Under the pieces are notes generated by a model that searched no databases, was not told the DNA's origin, and saw nothing but the letters and a program-made list of their open reading frames with translations. Positions 44,581-52,554 of a stretch of DNA of 64,000 nucleotides are shown in pieces. The translations under genes were made by a program, and so were the position numbers. Source of the DNA: RHKX01 sp963743875 (GTDB lineage Bacteria; Actinomycetota; Thermoleophilia; Solirubrobacterales; 70-9); NCBI GenBank assembly GCA_963743875.1, contig CAVURM010000002.1, positions 62,001 through 126,000 on the forward strand, read 5' to 3'. The stretch's first letter is position 1. Each line of letters opens with the position of its first letter.

Positions 44581-44706
44581 TCAGCCGATGCCGATCGCGA
44601 TCGCCAGCATCGTGACGACCACCGTGAGGAAGGTGATCGTCGAGCCGAGGCCGCCGGTGTGGTTGCGACTGACCTGGGAGACGTACGGAGTGGTTGAGCG
44701 GATCAT
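44581..44706 (-). CDS. 41-residue single-span membrane protein
   Basis: ATG at 44706 with a good ribosome binding site (aaggga) reads MIRSTTPYVSQVSRNHTG then GLGSTITFLTVVVTMLAIAIGIG and stop. One C-terminal transmembrane helix, an N-terminal hydrophilic part with Asn/Thr/Ser. I recognise no family. The clear Shine-Dalgarno and a terminator 38 bases downstream argue that it is a real gene. Its position between an acyltransferase and an archease-like gene gives no function. Confidence 0.55.
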   Translation of the reverse strand: MIRSTTPYVSQVSRNHTGGLGSTITFLTVVVTMLAIAIGIG

Positions 44707-44940
44707 TGGAATCGGTTCCCTTCTGTCGGTTCCCGCGCGGGTTGCGGCGGTGGAACCAAGATCGCCGCAACGGGCGCCTGCAGCCAGGGGTCCACGGGCG
44801 GAAGCCGGCCCGCTTTCGGTGTGGTCCCGCTCACCCCCACGGCGGGCCAATCGGGGCTGAGTACCGATGCGGAATGCGGCCCGAAGCGCCAGGATGGATC
44901 AATAGACGCCCTGAACGTCCTCGCCGAAAGGAACCTGCGG

Positions 44941-45345
44941 ATGTACAACACGATCGAAGACGGATCGAGCCTCGAGATCCTGCTCGATGACGTCAGTCCC
45001 GAGACCCTATTCACCGAGTCCCTGTTGGCATTGAGCGACGTGCTGTCGGAGGCGACGGGCGGCACCCAGGTGACCCACGAGGTCCAGGTCGCTGCCTCCG
45101 ATCTGCAGGGATTGCTAACGGCATGGGTGGAGGAGTTGGTCCGCTTGGCCGAGAGCGACGGTTTCATCCCCGAGCGGGTCTACAAGGAAAGGCTCGAGAG
45201 CTCCAGCTTCAGGGCGATGGTCGCCGGTGAACGTTCGATCCCGCGGGCTGAGATCAGGGGCGTCACCTGCCGCGCAGTCGAGCTCAAGCGCCTGGATGAC
45301 GGCGCATGGGCGGCGCGTGTGACTCTCGACGCCGACGCCGATTAG
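44941..45345 (+). CDS. Archease-like protein (divergent)
   Basis: 134 residues from ATG 44941 (ribosome binding site gaaagga). The archease layout is recognisable at the end (IPRAEIRGVTCRAVELKRLD, then AARVTLDADAD) and in the middle (LLTAWVEELVRLAESDGFI), with the N-terminal strand-helix SSLEILLDDVSPETLFTESL. The usual N-terminal His-Thr-Ala-Asp metal site is not recognisable (here NTIEDGSS). Known: archease activates the RNA ligase RtcB, usually encoded nearby, but no rtcB is in the window. The assignment is moderate. Confidence 0.6.
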   Translation: MYNTIEDGSSLEILLDDVSPETLFTESLLALSDVLSEATGGTQVTHEVQVAASDLQGLLTAWVEELVRLAESDGFIPERVYKERLESSSFRAMVAGERSIPRAEIRGVTCRAVELKRLDDGAWAARVTLDADAD

Positions 45346-45411
45346 CGCCGCAGCCGACACCTGGTCGTCGCGCGAATGCGCGCCTTGTGAAGTCGACGCC
45401 GGCGACGGGAT

Positions 45412-45873
45412 CTAATCTGCCGGCTCCGCCCTGCTGGAGTCGCTCTCGAGCACTCGTTTGAGCGTCGAGCAGTGACCACTGAACTGCCGCCTCAACATGA
45501 GGCTCAACGCGGGCTGAAGGAGGCGCATGGCCCCCTCCGGTTGCCCATGAACGGTGAAGAGCATCCGGGTGCCGGAGGCGGTCGGCTCGAACCCGATTCC
45601 CGCATGAATCGGAAGCGAGCCCTCGATCATTCGAAGCGCGAACACCCGATCCCTCTCGAACTCAGAGACCTCCACCAGCGACTCGATCTCCTTCCCCCCA
45701 GGGCCTCGATGGACCTCCCGTATACGTGATCCGAGCTCGAGTGGCCCGTCTGTCTCGGGTACTGCCGAGACCGTGTTCGTCTGCCAGCTCGGCAGATTCG
45801 ACGGATTCACGACGTAGGCGAACACCTCGCTCACGGGGCGCTCGATCTCTGTCTCGACCGTGAACGCAATCAT
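45412..45873 (-). CDS. SRPBCC-family (START-like) protein
   Basis: 153 residues from ATG 45873. Polyketide-cyclase/START fold: IAFTVETEIERPVSEVFAYV, NPSNLPSWQTNTVSAVP, LGSRIREVHRGPGGKEIESL, VFALRMIEGSLPIHAGIGFE and a C-terminal amphipathic helix. Known: these proteins bind hydrophobic ligands, some acting as cyclases or dehydratases. Its start overlaps the stop of the TetR gene by four bases (ATGA), so it is the regulated target of that regulator. Confidence 0.85.
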   Translation of the reverse strand: MIAFTVETEIERPVSEVFAYVVNPSNLPSWQTNTVSAVPETDGPLELGSRIREVHRGPGGKEIESLVEVSEFERDRVFALRMIEGSLPIHAGIGFEPTASGTRMLFTVHGQPEGAMRLLQPALSLMLRRQFSGHCSTLKRVLESDSSRAEPAD

Positions 45874-46442
45874 CGTCCCTTCCTTTCTCTGACGTTTTCC
45901 CACCAGGATTCGAAGTTGGAGCGGCGCCAACCCTGACCGGTGTCGACGCCGGCGAACACGCGCGCCAGAAGTGGACCTGCCAGCGAATCCAGCACGGCCT
46001 CGGGATCAACGTCCTCCCTGATGTCGCCACGCTCCTGCCCACGTTCGATCAGCGACTTCACGGTTGCCCGGCGTGGGCTGAGGATGTTGTCGCGAAAGGC
46101 CGCGATCAGCTCTGGATGTCGCTCTTCCTCCGCGATCAGTCCGCCGATCAGTCGCACGTAGGAGGGTGCATCCGGGGGGAATCCTCGTTCCATCGCCGTC
46201 CGGAGTTCGAGGCGGGTGTCGCCGAGGTCGGGCACGTGGAGCTCTGGGAGCTGACGCCCAGCGATTGCGGCCGCCACCAGCGTGGCCTTGTCCGGATAGC
46301 GCCGGTAGATCGCGGGCTTGCCCACGCCGGCACGGCCTGCAACCGCCTCGATGGTCATCGCACCGAAGCCGGACTCGTCCAGAAGCGCCAGCGTCGCTGC
46401 GGCTATCGCTTCATCGACGTTCGGATCCAGAGGACGAGCCAC
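45870..46442 (-). CDS. TetR-family transcriptional regulator
   Basis: 190 residues from GTG 46442. N-terminal helix-turn-helix: AIAAATLALLDESGFGAMTI, EAVAGRAGVGKPAIYRRYPDKATLVAAAI. The ligand-binding C-terminal domain has HPELIAAFRDNILSPRRATV and DPEAVLDSLAGPLLARVFAG. Known: TetR regulators bind palindromic or repeated operators near their own promoters and are released by small ligands. Upstream, the promoter at 46450-46478 carries two CGTAACG repeats that would be the binding site. It controls the SRPBCC gene in the same operon. Confidence 0.9.
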   Translation of the reverse strand: MARPLDPNVDEAIAAATLALLDESGFGAMTIEAVAGRAGVGKPAIYRRYPDKATLVAAAIAGRQLPELHVPDLGDTRLELRTAMERGFPPDAPSYVRLIGGLIAEEERHPELIAAFRDNILSPRRATVKSLIERGQERGDIREDVDPEAVLDSLAGPLLARVFAGVDTGQGWRRSNFESWWENVRERKGR

Positions 46443-46449
46443 GATTCAT

Positions 46450-46478
46450 AACGTAACGCGATCGTAACGGTATGTCAA
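46450..46478 (-). promoter_or_regulatory. Leaderless promoter with direct-repeat operator of the TetR operon
   Basis: On the reverse strand TTGACA (46473-46478) is followed after 17 bases by TACGTT (46450-46455). The start of transcription would fall at about 46443, at the GTG. Two CGTAACG copies (forward strand 46452-46458 and 46463-46469), 11 bases apart, one helical turn, lie between and over the -10, a likely operator. Confidence 0.62.
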
Positions 46479-46541
46479 TATCGCCAAGATGAGAGTGGAG
46501 CCGCAGCCACCACTGAGTCCGGCCAGGGTTAACCTCAGCCC

Positions 46542-47000
46542 ATGGCCATCACCCAGCGGGAAGCGCGGCAGCAGATCCTCGACGACCTCGGCGGGGCGAG
46601 CGAGCGGATCGGCTTCTCGGTCGCCTGCCTCGGCACTGCCTACGAGCTGCTCAGCATCGGTCCCGCCGACCGCCTGGAGGCCGAGTTGTACCGGCCGGTG
46701 CAGAAAGCGTACGGACGGGCCAAGCGAACCCGCTCCCAGTTCGCGCAGCGGACCGACTTGGACGTCGCCGACTTCGAAACGCCGTCGCCGGGCCTGAAGT
46801 CGCAGGGTGTCAAGTCCTTCGTCGAGCGTGCCGTCGTGGCCGCGGCCGACGGGGACCGGATGATCGCCGACCTACAGGACACGATGCTGCCGGTCGAATC
46901 CGGCGACGCCGAGCTCCGCGCCGGTCTCAGCGAGGTGCGCAAGCTCCTGAGTGATCTGCCGCTCAGCGCCCGGGAGTTCCTGCGAACCCTCGGCCGTTAG
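46542..47000 (+). CDS. Conserved hypothetical helical protein
   Basis: 152 residues, ATG 46542. Entirely alpha-helical in appearance: EARQQILDDLGGASERIGFS, ACLGTAYELLSIGPADRLEA, FVERAVVAAADGDRMIADLQ and LRAGLSEVRKLLSDLPLSAR. No cysteine-rich, metal or membrane motif beyond a mildly hydrophobic helix at the start. I do not recognise the family. It is divergent from the TetR operon (100-base gap) and is followed by a strong terminator. Confidence 0.6.
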   Translation: MAITQREARQQILDDLGGASERIGFSVACLGTAYELLSIGPADRLEAELYRPVQKAYGRAKRTRSQFAQRTDLDVADFETPSPGLKSQGVKSFVERAVVAAADGDRMIADLQDTMLPVESGDAELRAGLSEVRKLLSDLPLSAREFLRTLGR

Positions 47001-47281
47001 CTGGTTAGTACGCCCTTGGGCCCGGCCCCGCCAACGACCGGGGCCCCCGTCGTTCGACGGGGGCCCCGGGAACTCGCTCGGCGCTGCGTCCGCAGCTTCG
47101 GGCTGACGGTCAGCAGCGACTTGGTCGCGACGCCGTCGGCGACCGGGAGGACGTAGGGATCGGTCGGGGTACTGGGTCCCCGGCTGGTGCCGGCCGGGGC
47201 CGCAAGGGCCACTGATGCGCTGAGCGCACCGATGGCAACGGCCGCGAACGCCGCCGCCTTCCTTCTGTGTCTCGTAAACAT
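46997..47281 (-). pseudogene. PhoX/DUF839-like N-terminal remnant
   Basis: ATG at 47281 reads a basic signal peptide (FTRHRRKAAAFAAVAIGALSA SVALA, shown in two parts) and then TDPYVLPVADGVATKSLLTV, which resembles the beginning of secreted phosphatases/esterases of the PhoX/DUF839 type. After about 65 residues the similarity ends and the frame runs through the terminator hairpin to a stop at 46997. The rest of a 400-600 residue enzyme is missing. Remnant of a deletion. Confidence 0.4.
47038..47069. terminator. Strong bidirectional terminator hairpin
   Basis: A perfect 15-bp inverted repeat, CCGGGGCCCCCGTCG then TT then CGACGGGGGCCCCGG, immediately after the gene ending at 47000. The unusual strength (12 of 15 pairs G-C) makes it effective without a U-run. 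It lies inside the frame of the leftward PhoX-like remnant. Confidence 0.8.
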
Positions 47282-47525
47282 TGGGTTCTCCTTTTCGAGT
47301 GGGCCGCGGCAACTGCAGCGGACCATCCCCTTCTATCGGTGACCCGGACCCCGGATGTTTCGGCACGGTGATCGATCGGTTTCAACCGTGTGAACACCGG
47401 TCCGGATTGATGCAGATTCCGAACTTCCAGTGGTCGGCATAGGATCGATGGGCGTTGAGACCGCCGCTCCCGTTCGCCCCCGACCCCGGCCTCCCCCATG
47501 TGCTGCGGGGCATCTCAGGGAGCGC

Positions 47526-48473
47526 ATGACCCATCCAGTCCTCGATCTGATCGGAAGGCGGATTGCGACCGAAAGCCACGCCGGAAAGCGGGGGTCCGAT
47601 GACCACGCCCGCCTGGCGCTGGCGATCGAGGGAGGCGGAATGCGGGGGGCGATCACCGGCGGCATGGCGTTGGCGATCGACAAGCTCGGGCTGCTGCACG
47701 TCTTCGACGATGTCTACGGGTCGTCGGCCGGAGCGCTCAATGCCGCCTGGCTGATCAGTGGGGCGGCTCAGACCGGGATCTCCACCTGGTCGGACCCGGC
47801 GCTGCGAACGGCGTCGACCGGCCGCGGCAATCTGCTTCGCGGCAAACCGATCGTCGACAGCTCCTTTCTGACCGAGGTCGTCTACGAGAAGCTGGCCCCG
47901 ATGCCGTTCGAGCGGATCCTCGACAGCCGGGTCACCTTTCACCCGCTTGCGACCGATGCGGCCAGCGGCGCCTCCGCCGACCTCGCCCCCGCGATCATCG
48001 ACCGCCGTACGTTGAAGCTCGCGTTGCGCGCCACCACCGCGTTGCCGCTGCTCTCCGGCCGTCCGATCGAGCTCGCCGGCCACCGGTACTTCGACGCCGG
48101 CCTGGCGGAGTCGATTCCGTACCGAACGCCGGCGGAGCAGGGAGCCACACATATCCTGGTGCTGCGATCGCGTCGATTGGGGGAGCAGGAGTCGAGCAAC
48201 GGGGGCAGGTCCGGCCGTCTGATTGCCCGCTATCTGTCGCGCTATAGCCCTGAGCTCGCCGCCGCTTTCCTCGATCGCGCCGATCGCCTTACGCGCGACG
48301 ACCAGCAGCTGGCCCGATCGGAGGCCGACGCAGAAGCCCGGCCGGCGATCTACTCGATCCGGCCTCCCGATGAGACGCCGTCGATCGGCAGGCTGGAGAA
48401 GGATCAGGCGCGGGTACTGGCGGGCCTTCAGGCCGGCGAGCAGATCGCATCGGAGATCCTCTCCCGGCCGTAG
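47526..48473 (+). CDS. Patatin-like phospholipase
   Basis: 315 residues from ATG 47526 (cagggag upstream); the longer in-frame N-terminus is low complexity. Motifs of the Ser-Asp dyad hydrolases: oxyanion IEGGGMRGAITGGMALAI, nucleophile VYGSSAGALNAAW (GxSxG), and the dyad Asp in RYFDAGLAESIPY. Known: bacterial patatin-like proteins hydrolyse phospholipids or lipid droplets. There is no signal peptide, so it acts inside the cell. Intact. Confidence 0.9.
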   Translation: MTHPVLDLIGRRIATESHAGKRGSDDHARLALAIEGGGMRGAITGGMALAIDKLGLLHVFDDVYGSSAGALNAAWLISGAAQTGISTWSDPALRTASTGRGNLLRGKPIVDSSFLTEVVYEKLAPMPFERILDSRVTFHPLATDAASGASADLAPAIIDRRTLKLALRATTALPLLSGRPIELAGHRYFDAGLAESIPYRTPAEQGATHILVLRSRRLGEQESSNGGRSGRLIARYLSRYSPELAAAFLDRADRLTRDDQQLARSEADAEARPAIYSIRPPDETPSIGRLEKDQARVLAGLQAGEQIASEILSRP

Positions 48474-48520
48474 ATGCCTTTCCGGTTGACGCGGCGTTGC
48501 CGCTCTGCGATGGTCGATCG

Positions 48521-48931
48521 ATGCATCCGTTGAACCACACAACTCGGATCCTGGCGGTCATGCTGGGAATGGCTGCGATCGTGCTGCCGGCCACGGCGCT
48601 CGCCGGCGGCAAGCAGTACGCGACCTTCTTCACGGCCTTCAAATACAAGCTCGACGATGGGAAGGCGGAGTTCAAGGGGACGATCGATTCCTCGAAGGGG
48701 AACTGCGTGCCCGATCGGAAGGTCGTCCTGTATCGCAAGAAGAACGGCGAGCGGAAGAAGCTCGGCGGCGATCACACCAACAACAAGGGCAAGTTCGAGA
48801 TCGACCTCGGCAACGGCCCGCCGAAGAACGGCACCTACCAGGCCGAGGTCAACGAGGCCAAGATCGGCGACTCAGGGAACAAGAACACCTGCCTGTCCCG
48901 ATCGTCGCCGAAGCTAAAGCTGAGCAGCTGA
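48521..48931 (+). CDS. Small secreted Cys-containing protein
   Basis: 136 residues from ATG 48521. Signal peptide (RILAVMLGMAAIVLPATALA). Mature part: KAEFKGTIDSSKGNCVPDRK, VVLYRKKNGERKKLGG, NNKGKFEIDLGNGPPKNGTY and KNTCLSRSSPKLKL. Two Cys (GNC and NTC) probably form one disulfide in a small Ig-like or carboxypeptidase-regulatory-like domain. A similar arrangement is seen in the protein at 59005-59391. Function unknown. Confidence 0.65.
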   Translation: MHPLNHTTRILAVMLGMAAIVLPATALAGGKQYATFFTAFKYKLDDGKAEFKGTIDSSKGNCVPDRKVVLYRKKNGERKKLGGDHTNNKGKFEIDLGNGPPKNGTYQAEVNEAKIGDSGNKNTCLSRSSPKLKLSS

Positions 48932-48937
48932 GAGGCT

Positions 48938-48964
48938 CGCCGCCGGCTCCGGGCGCCGGCGGCG
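48938..48964. terminator. Bidirectional terminator hairpin
   Basis: CGCCGCCGG, 9-base loop, CCGGCGGCG: perfect 9-bp stem between convergent stops at 48931 and 48977. Confidence 0.6.
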
Positions 48965-48976
48965 ATGCGTCCACGT

Positions 48977-49459
48977 CTACTTGACCGTGACGCTTCCGTA
49001 CATGCCCTGGGCGTAATGGGCGGGCAGGTTGCAGAACATCACGTACTTGCCCGGTTTCATCTCGAACACACCCTCACCGGTGTCGCCGGGCGCGATCTCC
49101 TCGATCTCGCCGGGTGTCGTCGCCTCGGTCTCCAGCTTCGCCTCATCGACTTCGCCCGACGCGTCGGTCGGCAGATCGGCGGGGTTCAGGTTGGTCTTGA
49201 ACAGAACCAACTCGTGCTCGACCTTGCCTTCGTTGGGCGCGCTGATCGACACGGTTCCGGCGGTCGCGGTCGCATCCTGCGGATCGAAGTAGAAGTCGCC
49301 CATCTTGATCTCGACGCTCTCACCGGTGGCGGCGGCCGTCGTGGAACTCGAGACCGTCGCCTCAGCGCTGTCGTCGCTGTCGTCATCGCCGCAGCCGATG
49401 GCTGCGAGTCCGGCCACGAGTAGCGCGGCTGCCACAGCAGCCTTCAATCTGTGGTTCAT
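48977..49459 (-). CDS. Lipoprotein cupredoxin (plastocyanin/azurin-like)
   Basis: 160 residues. Lipobox LAAIGCGDD (Cys23). The copper-binding fold has ligands His82 (KVEHELVLF), Cys143, His148 and Met153 in YVMFCNLPAHYAQGMYGSV, the classical type 1 copper set. An acidic Ser/Thr linker separates anchor and domain. Known: such blue-copper proteins carry electrons or bind copper on the cell surface. No partner oxidase or copper chaperone lies nearby. Divergent from the PhoD gene, 160 bases apart. Confidence 0.9.
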   Translation of the reverse strand: MNHRLKAAVAAALLVAGLAAIGCGDDDSDDSAEATVSSSTTAAATGESVEIKMGDFYFDPQDATATAGTVSISAPNEGKVEHELVLFKTNLNPADLPTDASGEVDEAKLETEATTPGEIEEIAPGDTGEGVFEMKPGKYVMFCNLPAHYAQGMYGSVTVK

Positions 49460-49619
49460 GGGGTCCTCTCGTAGTGGGATTAGTTGTGATTAAGGTCCTG
49501 TTTAGGCAGCTTTTCACCGCCGGCCGCATTCCCACATCGGTATCCCCTACTGATCCACCCACGGGTCTCGCTGCCGGTCCCCCTTGCGTCGAATGCCTCG
49601 AACTTGATTGGATGTAGCC

Positions 49620-51290
49620 ATGCAATACCCCCGTCTGCGTCTCGCCCCGTCCGTCGCCCTCTTCGTTTTGATCGGAGCCCTGGCCGTCGCGCCCGGTGCT
49701 TCGGCGAAGGCAAAGGGGTTCACCTATGGCGTCACCTCAGGTGACGTCTCACAGCGATCGGCGATCATCTGGGGCAAGACCAAGCGGCCCGGTACGGTCG
49801 TGATCCAGATTCAGCGGAACGGCGAGTTCGGCCGCTGTGCCCAGCACTCGGTCGCGGACCGTTACAAGGTGAAGGCGAAGAAGTCCAACGACTTCACCGT
49901 TCAGAAGCGGATCACCGGTCTGAGGCCGGGCGTCGGTTACCGCTATCGCTTCTGCCGCAACGGCGGCGCCCACAGCCAGGCCGGGGCCCTGGTCACTCCA
50001 CCGAAGGCGAGTGAGGACAGGACCATTCGCTTCGCGCTCAGCGGCGACCAGGACGCTCGTCCGCTGCCGGGGGAGGAGACGCCCTATTGGAACGACTTCC
50101 AGATCTGGGACCGGATCGCCGCCCAGTCGAACGACTTCAACGTCCTGATGGGCGACACGATCTACTCCGACACCGAGGTTCCCGGGTACGAGAAGAAGGA
50201 CATCGCCACCACGGTTCAGCAGAAGTGGGATGCCTACAAGACCAACCTGGCGATGGAGCCATGGGCTGACGCCCGCGGCTCGACCTCCTACTACGCCCAC
50301 TGGGACGACCATGAGTTCATCAACGATTTCTCGCGTTATGAGAACCGCTTCCCGGAGAGCAACGACGGCAACGACCTCGGCGACGTCGAGATCAACGGTG
50401 AAACGCTCTACAAGCGCGGCGTCAGGGCGTTCCGCGATTACAACCCGGTCACCTACAGCGAGAAGAACGGCATCTACCGGACCGAGCGCTGGGGTAAGAA
50501 CCTCGAGATCTTCTTCCTCGACGAGCGCTCCTTCCGCTCCAAGAGCGCCGACTACAACGGCGACTGCGACAACCCGGCGGGCAGCGGCGATCCCGACCTC
50601 GCGCCGACCGCCCCGCAGAGCACCCGCAACGTCTTCTCCGCCCTCGTTCCGGCGCTGGCCAACCCGGCGCCACAGGCCTGTCTCGATGCGATGAACGACC
50701 CGGACCGGACGATGCTGGGCTCGAGGCAGCTGAAGACGTTCAAGCAGGACATCAAGGAGTCGGACGCCACCTTCAAGGTGATCTTCAACGAGGTGCCGAT
50801 CCAGCAGTACTACGCGCTTCCCTACGACCGCTGGGAGGGCTACGAGGCCGAGCGGCAGGAGGTCCTGCACTTCCTCCAGAACAAGGTCGAAAACGCGGTC
50901 TTCATGACCACCGACGTGCACGCCAACCTGGTCAACGACGCTCGCTTCAACACCCTCGGCGGGCCCGGAGTGCAGGATTCGGGGATTCTCGACGTGACCA
51001 CGGGCCCGGTCGCGACCGAGAACTACGCCGGTGAGATCAGCGGGGCAACCGGCAACCCGGCCTCCGGTGCATTGGTGACGAGCCTCTTCCTGAAGCCGGC
51101 CCCGCCGGCCGGTGTCGGCATGCAGTGCGCCTCCACGGATCAGTTCAGCTACGCCCAGGTCGACGTCTCCAGCACCGAGCTGGTCATCGACCTGCTCGAC
51201 GACCAGGACCAACCCGTGCTCGACACCGGCGACGTCGTGGCGAACCCCGGCGCGCCGCCCTGTGGGCAGATCGTCATTCCCGCGCAGTAG
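49620..51290 (+). CDS. phoD: Alkaline phosphatase D family protein
   Basis: 556 residues from ATG 49620. Signal peptide (PRLRLAPSVALFVLIGALAV). N-terminal PhoD domain (TYGVTSGDVSQRSAIIWGKT), then the metallophosphatase: FALSGDQDARPLPGEETPYW, VLMGDTIYSDTEV, YAHWDDHEFINDFS, IFFLDERSFRSKSAD and FMTTDVHANLV. Metal ligands are the Asp/His of GDxD, MGDTIY, DDHEF and TDVHANL. Known: PhoD enzymes use Fe/Ca to hydrolyse phosphodiesters, including teichoic acids, outside the cell. Export is likely, and a tatA gene lies 0.9 kb downstream. Intact. Confidence 0.9.
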   Translation: MQYPRLRLAPSVALFVLIGALAVAPGASAKAKGFTYGVTSGDVSQRSAIIWGKTKRPGTVVIQIQRNGEFGRCAQHSVADRYKVKAKKSNDFTVQKRITGLRPGVGYRYRFCRNGGAHSQAGALVTPPKASEDRTIRFALSGDQDARPLPGEETPYWNDFQIWDRIAAQSNDFNVLMGDTIYSDTEVPGYEKKDIATTVQQKWDAYKTNLAMEPWADARGSTSYYAHWDDHEFINDFSRYENRFPESNDGNDLGDVEINGETLYKRGVRAFRDYNPVTYSEKNGIYRTERWGKNLEIFFLDERSFRSKSADYNGDCDNPAGSGDPDLAPTAPQSTRNVFSALVPALANPAPQACLDAMNDPDRTMLGSRQLKTFKQDIKESDATFKVIFNEVPIQQYYALPYDRWEGYEAERQEVLHFLQNKVENAVFMTTDVHANLVNDARFNTLGGPGVQDSGILDVTTGPVATENYAGEISGATGNPASGALVTSLFLKPAPPAGVGMQCASTDQFSYAQVDVSSTELVIDLLDDQDQPVLDTGDVVANPGAPPCGQIVIPAQ

Positions 51291-51321
51291 CCCGTTGCAC
51301 CGGCCCGGCGGGGCGGCATAG

Positions 51322-52067
51322 ATGGCCCTTCTCGACGAAGTGTTGTCAGCACACGGCGGCCGCGAACGCTGGGCCGCGGCGAAGACGATTCGCGCCCGAG
51401 TCCGCTCCGGAGGGCTGCTGCTGCGGACCCGTGTGCCGGGTAATCGGCTGGACGACGCGCACGTCGAGGTGGACGTCGACCGGGTTCGCTCCGCGGCGGT
51501 GCCGTTCCCGGGGCCCGGAAAGCGAGGCGTCTTCGAGGACGGCTCGGTCCGGATCGAGACCGACGAGGGCGAGATCCTCGACTCGCGGGCCGATCCCCGC
51601 CCATGCTTCTTCGGGCGTCCGGGGCCTGCGCCGCAACCTGCGCTGGGACGACCTCGATACGACCTACTTCGCCGGCTACGCGTGGTGGAACTACCTCAAC
51701 GTCCCCTACCTGCTGACGCGCGAAGGGATGGAGGTCGGTCGAGGGCGAGCCGTGGCGGGAGGGTGCCGAGACATGGCGGCGGCTCGACGTCGACGTTCCC
51801 ACCCGGGCTCGACACCCATTCCCGCCGCCAGACCTTCTACTGTGGACGACCAGTTCCGCCTGCGTCGCCACGACTACGTCGCCGAGATCGTCGGCGGCTG
51901 GGCGCATGCGGCCCACATGTGCGCCGACCACACCAGCGTCGGAGGGCTGCTGTTCCCGACCCGACGATGGGTGCGCCCGGTCGGTCCCCGAAACCGGCCC
52001 CTGCCGTTCCCGACGCTGGTCTGGCTCGAGCTCGTCCGAGATCGAGGTCGAGAGCCGAGCGCTGTGA
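51322..52067 (+). pseudogene. Conserved unknown protein broken by several frameshifts
   Basis: ATG 51322: ALLDEVLSAHGGRERWAAAK, TIRARVRSGGLLLRTRVPG and FEDGSVRIETDEGEILDSR are in one frame. A shift near 51617 gives LRRNLRWDDLDTTYFAGYAW then WNYLNVPYLLTREGMEV. After two more shifts FYVDDQFRLRRHDYVAEIVG, GWAHAAHMCADHTSVGGLLF, PTRRWVRPVGPRNRPLPFPT and finally SEIEVESRAL end at TGA 52065-52067. In order these make a plausible conserved actinobacterial protein of about 245 residues; I do not recognise a catalytic site. Not functional as written. Confidence 0.55.
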
Positions 52068-52180
52068 TCGGGACCGTGGCCGGCGATCCCCCGGCGGCGA
52101 GCGGTTCTGCGCTCGGTCTGGCCGTGCGGGCTCCGGCGGCGGGTTCGTCCACCCGGCGATCGTATGATCTGACGGAGAAG

Positions 52181-52554
52181 ATGATCGGACCCCTCGAGAT
52201 CGTGATCCTGCTGGCCATCCTTGTGGTCGTCTTCGGCGGCTTCTTCTACAAGCGGCTGCCGGCGCTCGGCCGCTCGGCCGGCAAGGGCGCCCGGGTGGGC
52301 GGCGAGAAGGCCAAGGAGCTCGCCGGGGTCGTCGGCGAGAAGGCCGACAGCATCGACACGCAGAGCATCGCCAGGTCGGCGGGCAAGGGGATTCGCGAGG
52401 CCAAGGAGCTCAAGGAGGCGATCACCGGACCGCTGGAGCCGAAACCGAAACCGGCGGCGTCGGGCGCGACCGACCAGGAGGAGGCAAGCCCGCCCCGGCG
52501 GCCGAGCCGGCGGAGAAGAAGCCGACCAGACGTGAGAGCGCGAGGTCCTCCTAG
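52181..52554 (+). CDS. tatA: Sec-independent translocase protein TatA (late frameshift)
   Basis: ATG 52181 after gacggagaag. The TatA layout: short N-terminal membrane helix IGPLEIVILLAILVVVFGGFFY, hinge Gly, then the amphipathic helix KRLPALGRSAGKGARVGGEK and AKELAGVVGEKADSIDTQS. Near 52483 a single-base shift turns an Ala/Pro/Lys-rich tail (KPAPAAEPAEKKPTRRESAR) into Arg-rich nonsense; the corrected stop is at 52552-52554. The tail is dispensable in the family, so function is likely retained. tatC is not in the window. It overlaps the end of the CorA gene by four bases (convergent). Confidence 0.78.

Noticed and set aside
43592..44770. Extension of thioredoxin 2 to 529 residues
   Set aside because: It runs antisense through the acyltransferase gene and reads as low-complexity sequence; the zinc-ribbon start at 43591 is natural.
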